Assembly (NCBI GenBank): GCA_022843045.1
Contig: JALHOJ010000007.1
Coordinates: 1 to 64,000 of the forward strand
Direction of reading: 5' to 3'
Source: Phycisphaerales bacterium
GTDB taxonomy: Bacteria; Planctomycetota; Phycisphaerae; Phycisphaerales; UBA1924
DNA length: 64,000 nucleotides
A model generated the notes under the pieces. That model saw only the letters and a program-made list of their open reading frames with translations. It searched no databases and was not told the DNA's origin. Position numbers and translations under genes: made by a program. The number at the start of each line of letters is the position of its first letter. Position 1 is the stretch's first letter. Positions 38,432 through 48,898 of the stretch are shown here, one piece after another.

Positions 38432-40945
38432 ATGAAGACCACCTCGACTCGTTCGCTCGTTCTGCTCGCCGGCCTTGCCGTCGCGAGCCAGTCTGCCTTT
38501 GCGTTTCCGCCTCCCGTGACGAACGTCGGCCTGATGCCGGGCGACCTCGCCGTCGGCCCTGCCGCCAACGCCCAGCACGAGCAGGTGATCGCGGCGGGCA
38601 CGCTCAACGGCCAGCCCATCTACCTCGCCGTCTGGAGCGACCTGCGCAGCCGACAGGTGGGCGGGGCGAGCGTGCAGACCGACAGCGACATCTACGCGAT
38701 TCGCCTGGACGCGAATCTCGCACCGATCGATCCTGTGCCCTTCGTCATCTCGGGTCGATACGGCAACCAGAGCCTGCCGCGGGTTGCGTGGAATGGCGAG
38801 AACTTTCTGGTGCTGTTCGTAAGTCAGGATCCGACGGCGGGGTACTTCGCCGACCAGATTCGCGCCGTGCGCGTGGCGCCGACGGGCGAACTGCTGGACG
38901 CTACGCCCATCCTCTTCCCGCCCAACCAGTTTGATCCCAGCACCATCGGCCTGCAACTCGCTGGGCAGGGCGGGCAGTGGCTGGCGATCCGCTGCGTGTA
39001 TCACAACGACGGTTACGGCACGTACCTCGCCGGCCAGCGCATCAACGCCCAGGGCCAGCTGGTCGACGCGTCGCCCGTGATGATCAACGATTGGGTCTAT
39101 GGCCAGACCAAGCTGCTCGTGAACAACGGCGAGTACTTGGCCGTCGGCCCAGATTGGAACAACAGCTCAACGACCAAAGCCCGGCGCGTCGGACTCAATG
39201 GCCAACCCATCGGCAACTCGTTCACGCTGCCCAGCAGCACCGTCGAATCCAACGGTGCGGGCGAGTACTACGTCGTCTGGACCCGCAACTTCGTCGACCT
39301 CGTCGGCTCTCGCGTCACGAGCACGGGCACGCTCCTGACGCCCGCCGGCACGACCCTCGTGCCCAACATCAATCCATACTCGATCCCGAGTCTCGCCCAT
39401 GACGGCACCCGCTGGTGGATGGAATGGACCGATCCCGTCGGCCAGTTCACGATGCGCATCGCCAGCAACGGGTCGGTCATCGATCCAGGCGGCACGTTCT
39501 TCGCAGGGACACTCAGCACCTATCGCTCCTTCCGCGGCAAGCCAGACGGCGGAGCTCTGTTCGCATGGACCGACTTCCCGATCTCCGGCTCAGACGTGCG
39601 ACTGACCGCCGTCAGCCCGACAGGCGAAGCTCTGCCCAGCGTCGTTGCGTCCACTGGCACCAAGACCCAGCGCAGCCCCGACTTCGCCCAAGGCGCTGAC
39701 GGCCGCAAGGCCCTCGTGTTCGTCAGCGAGACCGGCCCCGAAGGCCGCGTGCTCGTGCAGTTCCTACTCCCCAACGGCCAGGCGACGAGCTCCGAGCCGA
39801 TCGAAGTCGCGACCGCGTCCAGCATCGGCCGCAGCGCGATCGCATGGAATGGATCGATGTACATGATCACCTGGGACACCAGCACGGGCGTCAAGGCCCG
39901 ACGCATGAACCCCGACGGCTCGTTCGTGGACAGCCAGCCCTTTGACGTGATGCCCGGGTTCAGCCCCGATGTTGAGGCCTTGGGCGAAGACTTCCTGATC
40001 GCGTGCTCGCGATTCGGCACGTATCCGCAGAACATCTTCGCGTACATGCGCATCATCGACGGCCCCACGGGCGCGTTCCAGAACAACGCGACACTCATCG
40101 GCGGCAACTACGTGAACGTCGGCCCCAACGTGAAAAGCGACGGCACGCGATGGATCGTCACGTACCAGTCCCTGTGGTCGCACGACTCCAGCCAATCCGA
40201 CGCGACGTACAACTTCGTGGATGCGAGCGGCGTCTTCACGCCCCAGCTCAATCCGCTCACCACCAGCGGCGGGGCCGGCACGCCCGACGTGGCCTTCGGC
40301 AACGGCAAGTACCTCTGGGTCTGGCGCAACAACACTCTCTCCAGCGCCAACAACTTCATCGCCGGGCGGATCATGAATGCCGACGGCTCGTTCGCCACGG
40401 GCCACTTCACGATCGCCGAGGCGCCCGGCCGCCAGCTCCGCCCCGTCGTGAGCTTCGACGGCACCAACTTCATCGTTGCGTGGGACGATCAACGCAACCA
40501 AGTGACGTTCTTCGACGCCCGCACCGACATCTACGCGGCCCGCGTGACCACCGCCGGCACGCTGCTGGACACCACGCCCATCGAAGTGGTGCGGGGCCCG
40601 TATGGCGATGCGCTCGCGGCGCTGCTAAGTGACAACGGCACGACCTATCTGGCCTCCAGCCGCATGGTCAACGGCATCGCCAACGGCGCGACCTACGACT
40701 CCTACCGCATCGGCGTCAGCATCTTGGGGCAAGTGCCCCGCGTCTGCGATCCTATTGACTTCAACAACGACGGCTCGCTCTACGACCCGCAGGACATCGA
40801 CGCGTTCCTGAGCGTCTTCAGCGAAGGCCCCTGCATACCCGCCAGCGCGACCTGCAACGATGTGGACTTCAACAACGACTCCAGCCTGTTTGATCCGGCC
40901 GACATCGACGCGTTCCTGCGGGTGTTCAGCGAAGGGCCATGCTGA
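38432..40945 (+). CDS. large exported protein with C-terminal GC-type dockerin repeats
   Basis: AAGGAG upstream; signal MKTTSTRSLVLLAGLAVASQSAFA; CDPIDFNNDGSLYDPQDIDAFLSVFSEGPC...CNDVDFNNDSSLFDPADIDAFLRVFSEGPC. Confidence 0.85.
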   Translation: MKTTSTRSLVLLAGLAVASQSAFAFPPPVTNVGLMPGDLAVGPAANAQHEQVIAAGTLNGQPIYLAVWSDLRSRQVGGASVQTDSDIYAIRLDANLAPIDPVPFVISGRYGNQSLPRVAWNGENFLVLFVSQDPTAGYFADQIRAVRVAPTGELLDATPILFPPNQFDPSTIGLQLAGQGGQWLAIRCVYHNDGYGTYLAGQRINAQGQLVDASPVMINDWVYGQTKLLVNNGEYLAVGPDWNNSSTTKARRVGLNGQPIGNSFTLPSSTVESNGAGEYYVVWTRNFVDLVGSRVTSTGTLLTPAGTTLVPNINPYSIPSLAHDGTRWWMEWTDPVGQFTMRIASNGSVIDPGGTFFAGTLSTYRSFRGKPDGGALFAWTDFPISGSDVRLTAVSPTGEALPSVVASTGTKTQRSPDFAQGADGRKALVFVSETGPEGRVLVQFLLPNGQATSSEPIEVATASSIGRSAIAWNGSMYMITWDTSTGVKARRMNPDGSFVDSQPFDVMPGFSPDVEALGEDFLIACSRFGTYPQNIFAYMRIIDGPTGAFQNNATLIGGNYVNVGPNVKSDGTRWIVTYQSLWSHDSSQSDATYNFVDASGVFTPQLNPLTTSGGAGTPDVAFGNGKYLWVWRNNTLSSANNFIAGRIMNADGSFATGHFTIAEAPGRQLRPVVSFDGTNFIVAWDDQRNQVTFFDARTDIYAARVTTAGTLLDTTPIEVVRGPYGDALAALLSDNGTTYLASSRMVNGIANGATYDSYRIGVSILGQVPRVCDPIDFNNDGSLYDPQDIDAFLSVFSEGPCIPASATCNDVDFNNDSSLFDPADIDAFLRVFSEGPC

Positions 40946-41000
40946 AGAAGTTGCTTGACGGTAAAGCAAAAGCGACGGACTGACATCGACAGACCAGGAT

Positions 41001-41034
41001 AAAAAAAGCCCCGCCAACGCTGGCGGGGCTTTCT
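41001..41034. terminator. bidirectional terminator between convergent genes
   Basis: AAAAAAAGCCCCGCCAACGCTGGCGGGGCTTTCTC. Confidence 0.85.
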
Positions 41035-41056
41035 CATTGCGGTTTCTGAATCACGC

Positions 41057-44000
41057 TCAGCGGGTCGACAGGCTCAGCGACTCCGACAAGCCCGGGAAGT
41101 TCTCTTCTTCCTTCTCGGACTGGATCAGGATCGTGGGCTTGAGCAGGATCAGCAGCGTGTTCTCTTCGCGAGTCATCACGCGGTTGGTGAAGAGGCGGTT
41201 GAGCACCGGAATCTTGCTCAGAACCGGCACGCCCGACTCGACTTCCTGTTCGGTCGTCAGGCGCTGACCGCCCAGCAGGATCGTGCCCTGGTCGGGCACG
41301 GTCACGGTCGTGGCGACGCGAGTCACCGTGACCTGGGGCAGCTGGATGAACGACTGGGCCGAGGCGGAGTTGACGAGCTGGCCGCCCGCGATCGCCGTGA
41401 CGGGCAACTGCGAGATGGCGTCGACGCGAGTCACGCCGGCGATGATGTTCATCGTGACGTACTTGCGGTCCGCCGCCACCGTGCCGTCCACTTCCATGAC
41501 GACGCCTTCCGCGACGGTCGCGGGAGTCGGGTCAAAGGCAGCGGCCGATTCGCTGGTCACGGGCTCGAGATCGCTCACGAAGGAGACCTGCGTGATGACG
41601 TAGATGTTGGAGATCTGGCCGTTGGTGAAGGTCAGGCGGGGAGCCGTCAGCGACACCGTGCGCCGGTCGGCCTGCGTGGCCTTGATCATGAAGTCAACCT
41701 GAATGTCGTCCAGGAACTGGCCGGCGATGCCCAGCGCGGGAGCAGTCTGGAAGACGTCCTGCGCGAAGTCGGTGCCGATCAACGATTCCGAGAGGCCAAG
41801 GCTGTTCTGGCCCACGCCAATCGGAGACCACGGGTCACCCAAGGGCGTGCGGTTGGTGTTGGCGCCGGTGGCGCCGGCCTGCGGGAACGTGTCGCGGTAG
41901 CGGCCGCTGACGGGATCGAAGAAGTCGCTCGCGCGGGTCGTGGGCCGGGTGCCCCGGGCCTGGCGGACGACGTTGCTGTTGGCGTTCAGATAGACGTCCA
42001 GGTCGACGCCGATCTGCTCGAAGAAGTCCTGGCTGACCAACAGGAAGCGGGTTTCGACGTTGATCTGCAGCGCGCGATACTCGCGGAGCTTGCTGAGCAG
42101 GCCATGGATGCTGCGGTGGTTGGCGGGCGTGTTGGTGATGATGAGCAGGCCGCTGAGCTGCTGGATGTAGCCGGTGTCGCCGCCATTCTCGCGCCAGCCG
42201 TCGGTATCGACGTTGGTCGTGAGGATGTCGATGATCTCCTGCGTGCGTTCCGCGAGCGTGCGGCGCTCAGGGTCTTCGTCGCCTTCCTGCTGGAAGGGCG
42301 ACTGACCGCCGCCGCCGCCACCCTGCTGGCTGGCCTGGAGGGCCTGCTGCAGGTCGAGCTCGGGCGCGTCTGGGTAGTCGGGGACTTCGACGATAAGGTC
42401 TCGGATATCGTAGATCGCCAGCGTGCGTTGGCGGTTGATCACTTGCTTGCTGGCGATGTTGATCACGCCGTCGGTGATCGTCCAGCCTGCGCCGCCCTGG
42501 CTGTCGCCTGGCGGGCTCACCTTCTCGGTGATGCGGTTGAGGACGGTTTCGAGCGTGACGTTGGTGAGGTTCAGGTTGACCGTCGTGCCGCGATCGATGC
42601 CCTGATCTTCGAGGCTCGTCCAGTCGGTGTCGATGTTGAGCTGGCTGACGGTCTGGATGAAGCCGATCGCCGCTTCCAGAGGCGTTTCTTCGAACTTGAC
42701 GGGGATGCGCTTGGTCTGGAGCGTCGCCAGAGCCCGGCGGTTCTCTTCCGCCTCGGCAAACGCCACCGGCGTCCCGCGCGTCGCGGAGATCGCGGGCCAG
42801 TCGCTGGGGTAGTTCACGATGTCGCCTGGTGCGATCGCCGCCTCGGCGTTGTCAAGGTCCTGGTTGCCATACGACCGAGCCGCGGCCCGGTTGATGTCGT
42901 TGTACCGGCGCCACACGATCGTGTCGCTCAGGACGTCTCGCAGCAAGAGGCCCGTGGGGTTGGTGGGGTCCAGGAACAGAATCTGGCTCTCGACCACCTG
43001 CAGAGCCTCTTCATACTTCTGCTCGATCTGGAGCGAACGAACCCGATCAATGCTCTCGTTGAGCTTGCGGGCCTTGTCCTGGGCCTGTGCCTGGGCCTGC
43101 TCCGCGGCGGTCCGCTTGGCAACGTCGGCCTGCTCCTGGATGTTGCGCGAACGATTCTCGGCTTCCGTGGAATCGATGCGGGCCATCAGCTCGTCCACGC
43201 GGCTGCTGTACCCCTCGACTTCCTCGTTCGTGAAGACCGTCCGGTTGCTTCCGATCCGCACGCGGGCCTGGGCCGCGAGGTCGCGGGCCCGCTGGGTGTC
43301 GCCGCGAGACAGGGCCGATTCGGCCTGGGCGAGGTCGTTGGTGTACTCGGCCTCGGCGCTCTGGCGGGCGATGCGGTTGCTCTGCAGGACGTTCTCGAGC
43401 AGGTTGCCCTGGGCGGCGTCACTGCCCAAACGCACCTGGGCGTCGCTCATGCGCTGGCGGGCCTGCTGGGCCTGCTCGGGAGTCAGTTGATCGTTGAACT
43501 GATTGAGCAACTGGCTGTACTTCTGCACCGCCTCGTTGAAGCGGTTCTGGCTGAACGCGAAGTCGGCCTCGGCGAGCAGGCTCTGGGCCTGCCACTGACG
43601 GGCCGCGGCGATCGGGTCGCCGCTGGACTGGGGCTGGGCCACCGTCACGGGCTGCACCTGCTCGAGCATTTCGTTCGCGGGGGCGGGGGCCGGGGCGGGT
43701 TCGGGCTGGGCCTGTTCAACCGGCGCGGAGGCGGGGGCTTCCGTCGCCGGCGCGGGTTCGGGCTGCGGCGCGGGCTCGGGTGCGGGCGTCGGCGTCGGAT
43801 TCGTGCGACGCTTCACCACGCCCGGCTGCATCATGCCAGCCATCGCGGTGTTGCTGTCCATCGCGCCGACCAGTTCATTCTGAGCAAAGGTCAGGCGAGC
43901 CTGATCCTCAGCGGACAGCGCCACGCCGCTCCGCATCACATCCTGTACCTTGGCGCGGGCCGAGGCCGAGTGTCCGCCCGCGATGTCCGCCAGGGCCTCG

Positions 44001-44500
44001 GTCAGCTTGGCCGGAATCGAGGGAGCAAGTTCGGCCTGCTTGGCCTGCACCTGCGTCAGCAGTTCGCGAGCGACCGACACCTGGCCGTTGGTCGCATCCT
44101 TGGATTCGATCACTGCGTTGGCCTGCGCCACCGCAAGGCTCAACTCGCCCGTGGTGTTCGCATACTGGGCGGTCTGCAAGCTGGCTTCGACGGGCGAAAG
44201 CGCACGGAACTTGCGATTGGCGTTGTTGGCCAGAGCCAACGCGCGGGTCTTTTCCGCATCCGTCAGTGCGGTCGAGCTGCTCATCTCCACCAGCATCGCG
44301 CGGGCCTGCACGATCTTGCCCGAGTCCAGCAGCCGAGCCGCCTCGTCAAGCCGCTCCGCAACCGACATCGCGGCGGTGGGGGCCTCTTGCGTCTGGGCCA
44401 TCACGCCCGGCGCGATCAGCGCGACGCTTGCCGCGCCCGCGGCAAACAGCAAAGAACGAACGGATGTGCTGAAAGGTCGGCGAACGCTCGTGCCACTCAT
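41057..44500 (-). CDS. type II/III secretion system secretin-like protein
   Basis: C-terminal secretin signatures VPDQGTILLGGQRLTTEQEVESGVPVLSKIPVLNRLFTNR; N-terminal TPR-like repeats. Confidence 0.9.
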   Translation of the reverse strand: MSGTSVRRPFSTSVRSLLFAAGAASVALIAPGVMAQTQEAPTAAMSVAERLDEAARLLDSGKIVQARAMLVEMSSSTALTDAEKTRALALANNANRKFRALSPVEASLQTAQYANTTGELSLAVAQANAVIESKDATNGQVSVARELLTQVQAKQAELAPSIPAKLTEALADIAGGHSASARAKVQDVMRSGVALSAEDQARLTFAQNELVGAMDSNTAMAGMMQPGVVKRRTNPTPTPAPEPAPQPEPAPATEAPASAPVEQAQPEPAPAPAPANEMLEQVQPVTVAQPQSSGDPIAAARQWQAQSLLAEADFAFSQNRFNEAVQKYSQLLNQFNDQLTPEQAQQARQRMSDAQVRLGSDAAQGNLLENVLQSNRIARQSAEAEYTNDLAQAESALSRGDTQRARDLAAQARVRIGSNRTVFTNEEVEGYSSRVDELMARIDSTEAENRSRNIQEQADVAKRTAAEQAQAQAQDKARKLNESIDRVRSLQIEQKYEEALQVVESQILFLDPTNPTGLLLRDVLSDTIVWRRYNDINRAAARSYGNQDLDNAEAAIAPGDIVNYPSDWPAISATRGTPVAFAEAEENRRALATLQTKRIPVKFEETPLEAAIGFIQTVSQLNIDTDWTSLEDQGIDRGTTVNLNLTNVTLETVLNRITEKVSPPGDSQGGAGWTITDGVINIASKQVINRQRTLAIYDIRDLIVEVPDYPDAPELDLQQALQASQQGGGGGGQSPFQQEGDEDPERRTLAERTQEIIDILTTNVDTDGWRENGGDTGYIQQLSGLLIITNTPANHRSIHGLLSKLREYRALQINVETRFLLVSQDFFEQIGVDLDVYLNANSNVVRQARGTRPTTRASDFFDPVSGRYRDTFPQAGATGANTNRTPLGDPWSPIGVGQNSLGLSESLIGTDFAQDVFQTAPALGIAGQFLDDIQVDFMIKATQADRRTVSLTAPRLTFTNGQISNIYVITQVSFVSDLEPVTSESAAAFDPTPATVAEGVVMEVDGTVAADRKYVTMNIIAGVTRVDAISQLPVTAIAGGQLVNSASAQSFIQLPQVTVTRVATTVTVPDQGTILLGGQRLTTEQEVESGVPVLSKIPVLNRLFTNRVMTREENTLLILLKPTILIQSEKEEENFPGLSESLSLSTR

Positions 44501-44776
44501 GGTGTTGCTCCGAATGAAACGTCAAACAGCTGGACGGTGGTCGGTCGGTTGTGCGTCTACTTGCTAAGGTTGCTTCCCAAGGCTTCTCGCTGGGCGACGC
44601 GTTCGTCACCCAACACCCCTCGTCGCGGTCCTCCCGACCCAATCCCTGGGGCGACAGGATACGGCCATCAACGGACGTGGGCGACGGGTGAAGGCACGAA
44701 TCTTCCCATGCCTTCCTGATCCTCCCCCGAGAGTCGCGCCCGACGGTCGACAAGAGGATCAAGCTCTGTTCGTCCG

Positions 44777-44824
44777 CGAACCACGTGGCGAACCACATGG
44801 CGAACCACATGGCGAACCACATGG
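44777..44824. repeat. 4 tandem copies of a 12-bp unit upstream of the secretin gene
   Basis: CGAACCACGTGG CGAACCACATGG CGAACCACATGG CGAACCACATGG. Confidence 0.9.
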
Positions 44825-45127
44825 ATAGAGACGAGGGGCCGAAACGTCGCTCGCTTGGTCTAGGAGTTCGGGGGCGGATCCGATCCGCAAGCCGCATCTG
44901 ACTTGCAGGGGTCCGCAGCCAGAGCCAGCCTCACGCAACACTGCCCAGCCGCGCCCCATTGAGGCACAGCCAGTCCGGTCGCATCCCATCCTCTTGTTCC
45001 TCCGGGCCCTCCCGGCGGTTCCGCCCTTTCGATCAAGTCGCGCAGGATTGAGCGCTGATCGCGTGCGGCCCGCTCAATCTACCCGAAAATCGCCCCTGAT
45101 GCAAGCCCGGAAAGCTAAATCGGCGAC

Positions 45128-46384
45128 TCACGGTCCATCCAACCAACGCGCAAAATGCACCCGCCCGGGAATGATCCCTGACTTGGACTTGGAAGCCTTG
45201 CCCCCCTCCTTGGCCTTCGCCGGGGTCTTGGTCTTGCCTGGCTTGCCTTCCACAAGTCCAGCATTTTCAAGGATTTGGCCAAGCATAGCGGGGGTAATGC
45301 GATCGATGATCACCAAGCGGGCGTCGGACCAATCGTCCTCCTCGACGCCGCCCTCCCGGGCCGCGTCGCTGAGTTCCTCGATCGCCGTGAACGCCACCTG
45401 CTCGGCCTGGCGGAAGTTTTCCGCGTCAAAGACCGTCTCGGCGTACCGGGGCGGGGCGTCGTCAAACTCGCACCGAACCAGGGCCCGCCAACTGGTGGGG
45501 CCTAGTTCGTTCCCCTCATCATCCTTATTGGTGTCCGGATCGACATTGAGCAGCATCCGCCAGCCGTCTACCAGGTCCTCGACGACTTCCTCGGGGGTCA
45601 GGAACTCGGGGTTGTTGGCCGGGGCGGACAGGACCGACCGGTGTTCGTGGGCGGCTGCGTCGACGCCCGCGGTGTGCTCGGTTTGTTCGAGATCGAACGC
45701 GGCGAGCACGCGCTCGACGCGCTCTTTCATCTCTGGCTGGGCCCGGACGGTCACGATTTTGTGCTCATCAACGAAGACGTACAGGAACGGGTCTTCGCTC
45801 ATCGCGCCAAAGCCGGCCATGCCGTCTTCGTACAGGAAGTCGTGGAATTCCCGCACGCCGTCGATGAAAACGTCCAGCCCGACCAAGTCGTACGCGATGT
45901 ACGGATCGATCTCCCGATACGCGTCTTGCCCCAGCACATCCAAGATGGGATACACCCGGCCTTGGGTCCAGCCCGGCATCGAAGCCGATGGCGGCGTGTC
46001 AAACAGCAAGAACAACGCCCGGCACAGGCTTGGCAGGCGCTCGGCGGAGACGACGATGTCGAACGCGTAGCGATCGGGCCACTCTTCGAGTTCGCCTGAA
46101 CCACGCGGCGATGGTCCGTCGTCGGGATCGCCCTTGCGGCTGCGCTTGGGCTTCTCCTCACCAAATTCATCATCCCGCGGCCCGCCCCCCCCCGGCCCGT
46201 CATTGGGACCCCCATCGGCCTGCTCAAAGTGGACCGAGTACCCCTGGCGAGGTACGAGCGGCTGGTCCTTGGCAGCGCCTTCGTCGTCCACGGGATACAC
46301 CCCCAGCGCGAACTGGAAGTCGCCGCCGCCATGGGCGGGCAAAGAAACGCGCTGGATGGAAGGATCAACCTTGATGCGGGGCAC
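45128..46384 (-). CDS. hypothetical protein with Lys-rich C-terminal linker
   Basis: GTG start (VPRIKVDPSIQRVSLPAHGG...) inferred; KTKTPAKAKEGGKASKSKSG. Confidence 0.6.
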   Translation of the reverse strand: MPRIKVDPSIQRVSLPAHGGGDFQFALGVYPVDDEGAAKDQPLVPRQGYSVHFEQADGGPNDGPGGGGPRDDEFGEEKPKRSRKGDPDDGPSPRGSGELEEWPDRYAFDIVVSAERLPSLCRALFLLFDTPPSASMPGWTQGRVYPILDVLGQDAYREIDPYIAYDLVGLDVFIDGVREFHDFLYEDGMAGFGAMSEDPFLYVFVDEHKIVTVRAQPEMKERVERVLAAFDLEQTEHTAGVDAAAHEHRSVLSAPANNPEFLTPEEVVEDLVDGWRMLLNVDPDTNKDDEGNELGPTSWRALVRCEFDDAPPRYAETVFDAENFRQAEQVAFTAIEELSDAAREGGVEEDDWSDARLVIIDRITPAMLGQILENAGLVEGKPGKTKTPAKAKEGGKASKSKSGIIPGRVHFARWLDGP

Positions 46385-46422
46385 GGGCGGAGGATAGCGA
46401 GGTGGGGGGTGGGGCCTCGCCC

Positions 46423-46953
46423 TCACATCGCGCTGGGCAGGCCCACGCAGCGCCGCCAGGTGCTGATCTGGCCCAGGTGCATCATGGGATGGCCCAGCAG
46501 CAGGAAGTTGATCATGCTGCCGACGAAGGGGAAACGGGCCCGGCGGGATTCGTCGGCGGTGATGGCGACGAGCTGGGCGTCGTGGGCTTGAGCCATGACT
46601 TCGATCGCGAGCTGCGCGCTGCGGTGGTAGTGCTGCCAGACCGTGTCCCACGCGGGGTACTTGGTGCGCTCCGGATCGTGATGGCACGGCGCGCCGGCCT
46701 TGAACAGTTCCTCCCAGCCCTGCGGAGCGCGGATTCCATCCGGCGCGGGCAGGTTCAACGCATCGCACACGCGGGCGTGATACAGCCCAAGGTGTCCGTA
46801 CAGGAACAGCGGGTGGTTGCAGTCAATCAGCTTGCCGTCGTGGCCAACGGGCTTGCTGGATGCGATCTTGGCGTCGATGCCTTTGGCGAGCATTTCGGCG
46901 TATCCAAGCGTGAATCGAGCGCCGGAGGCGAGGATGTCTGCGTGCGTGCCCAT
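46423..46953 (-). CDS. DinB-like family protein
   Basis: GYAEMLAKGI..NHPLFLYGHLGLYHARV...FLLLGHPMMHLGQISTWRR. Confidence 0.6.
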   Translation of the reverse strand: MGTHADILASGARFTLGYAEMLAKGIDAKIASSKPVGHDGKLIDCNHPLFLYGHLGLYHARVCDALNLPAPDGIRAPQGWEELFKAGAPCHHDPERTKYPAWDTVWQHYHRSAQLAIEVMAQAHDAQLVAITADESRRARFPFVGSMINFLLLGHPMMHLGQISTWRRCVGLPSAM

Positions 46954-47046
46954 AGTGGTCCTTTCGGGAAAGGTCGTCAGAAGTCGAATTGTGCCGCAGG
47001 AAGTCGCCCACCCCCGCCTCAACCCTTCCCTCGGGGAAGGGCTTGG

Positions 47047-48810
47047 TCAGAGCGTCACGACTTCCATGTCCGGCTCGCGGACAGCATTCGATGCCGGAAC
47101 GCTCACGCCGGTCGCAAAGATTGCGAGGGCCGGATTGCTCCGCGCCATCTCCGCTCGGCAGTTTGCCGGGTTGAACAGCTCGGCCCGGGGCGTTGCGACC
47201 TGCACGCTCGCCGCGACCTGGCCGCGGGTGGTTTCCAGTTCCAGCGAAGCGACGTTGTGATCCTGCACGGGCTTGCCCGCCAGTACCGCCAAAAGGTCGG
47301 TGGCAATCTGCCCCTCGCTCTTGGCCATTTCGATCACCGGGATCGCCTGCTCAAAGGCCTGCAACTGGTGCTTCCAGTTCTCAAACGTGCCGGCCTTCTC
47401 GGCGAAGGATGCGCCGGGCAGGACGATGTCCGCGGCGTCCATCGCGTCGCTGGCGAGTGTGTCGATGAGCGTGACAAACTTGCCCGAGAGCGCCTCGCGT
47501 GCGTCACGCGTCAGCCACTCGCTGGGGTAGTTGCCCGTCAGGATCACGCTGCCCACGTCGCTGCTGCCGGTGCCCTTGCCCAGGCGGGCGAGCACGTCGT
47601 TCCATTCCAGGACGGGGCCAAACCCGCCCAGCACGCGTCGCACGCCGCGAGCGTTGGGGGCCTTCTCGGCGCAGATCTTGAACGCGTTCTTGTCGGTTTC
47701 CTTGGCGCCGGTGGGATAGACCTTGTCCTGGCCATGCACGGGCACGGGGCCGACCGCGAGAATCGCGCTGCTGTCCAGAGCCTTGGCGACGCGGGCGAGT
47801 TGGTACGCCTCTTCGCACGTGAGCATCGGGCTCACCACGACGGCGAGCCGCTTGCCCTGATTCGTACGCGAGCGCACGCCCTCGATGATGCCGTCATACG
47901 CGCGGTTGTAATCAGCCTCAACGAGCGTGCCGTATTGGCGGCGCATCGGGCTGCGCAGGCGGTTCTCGCTGTGCACGAACTTCCAGCCGTACCGCACTTC
48001 GTCTGTGATCCACCACTTGTTGACCGAGAGGTTCGTGCGCGGCTTGACGCGATAGATCTTGCCCTCGTTGTGATGGATCGAGATGTTGTCCCCGCTCGCC
48101 GTGAGCGGGTCGACGCCCGCCGCTTCCTTCAGGAACCACACACGCTGGGCGAACAAAAAGTCCTTGTCCAGCAGCGCGCCCACGGGGCACAGGTCGATCA
48201 CGTTCGCCGAGAGTTCGTTGTCCAGCGGCACGCCCGGGAAGACGTCGATCTCTTCGCGGTTGCCCCGGCCCGTGACGGTGAGTTCGCTCGTGCCCGTGAC
48301 TTCGCGTGTGAAGCGGACGCAGCGGGTGCACATGATGCAGCGATCGCTGTACAGGAACACGTGCGGCCCCACATCCTTCTTGGGCTGCTTGACCTTCTGC
48401 TCCTCGAAGCGCGACACGCCTCGCCCGTACATATAGGAGTAGTCCTGCAGGAAGCACTCGCCAGACTGGTCGCAGACCGGGCAATCCAGCGGGTGGTTGA
48501 TGAGCAGGTACTCCATCACCGCCTTCTGATTGGCCACGCTCTTGGGGCTGTCGGTGTAGACGACCATGCCGTCCATCGCTGGCGTCTGGCAAGTGGGAAA
48601 GAGCTTGCCGCCCATGTACGGCGCGAGCTGGCCCGTCTTGGCGTCGGGCGCGAAGGCCTCGCCCAGGCAGATGCGGCACGAAGCCACGATGGAAAGCCCG
48701 TCGTGGTAGCAATACTGCGGGATTTCGACGGCGTTGGCGTTGGCGACCTGGAGGATCATCTGTCCAGGCGTGAACTCGCACTTCTTCCCGTTGATGGTGA
48801 TCGTCGGCAT
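47047..48810 (-). CDS. nuoG: NADH-quinone oxidoreductase subunit G-like protein
   Basis: MPTITINGKKCEFTPGQMILQ; CYHDGLSIVASCRICLGE; CPVCDQSGECFLQDYSY; CIMCTRCVRF; molybdopterin-type C-half. Confidence 0.88.
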   Translation of the reverse strand: MPTITINGKKCEFTPGQMILQVANANAVEIPQYCYHDGLSIVASCRICLGEAFAPDAKTGQLAPYMGGKLFPTCQTPAMDGMVVYTDSPKSVANQKAVMEYLLINHPLDCPVCDQSGECFLQDYSYMYGRGVSRFEEQKVKQPKKDVGPHVFLYSDRCIMCTRCVRFTREVTGTSELTVTGRGNREEIDVFPGVPLDNELSANVIDLCPVGALLDKDFLFAQRVWFLKEAAGVDPLTASGDNISIHHNEGKIYRVKPRTNLSVNKWWITDEVRYGWKFVHSENRLRSPMRRQYGTLVEADYNRAYDGIIEGVRSRTNQGKRLAVVVSPMLTCEEAYQLARVAKALDSSAILAVGPVPVHGQDKVYPTGAKETDKNAFKICAEKAPNARGVRRVLGGFGPVLEWNDVLARLGKGTGSSDVGSVILTGNYPSEWLTRDAREALSGKFVTLIDTLASDAMDAADIVLPGASFAEKAGTFENWKHQLQAFEQAIPVIEMAKSEGQIATDLLAVLAGKPVQDHNVASLELETTRGQVAASVQVATPRAELFNPANCRAEMARSNPALAIFATGVSVPASNAVREPDMEVVTL

Positions 48811-48898
48811 AGGCGGGGCGATGGTAGCGCGGGAGAGCCGCCACAACGCCGGCCGGGAGAGGTTTGGATATCCCAACCATCCTGCAACTACCGACGCC

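Noticed and set aside
41057-44500. Complete type II secretion or type IV pilus system
   Set aside because: Only a secretin-like gene is present; no ATPase, inner-membrane or pilin genes nearby.
42104-44719. 871-aa plus-strand ORF opposite the secretin gene
   Set aside because: Shadow ORF; the minus strand carries clear secretin motifs.
44777-44824. CRISPR-like array
   Set aside because: Direct tandem 12-bp units without spacers and no cas genes in the window.
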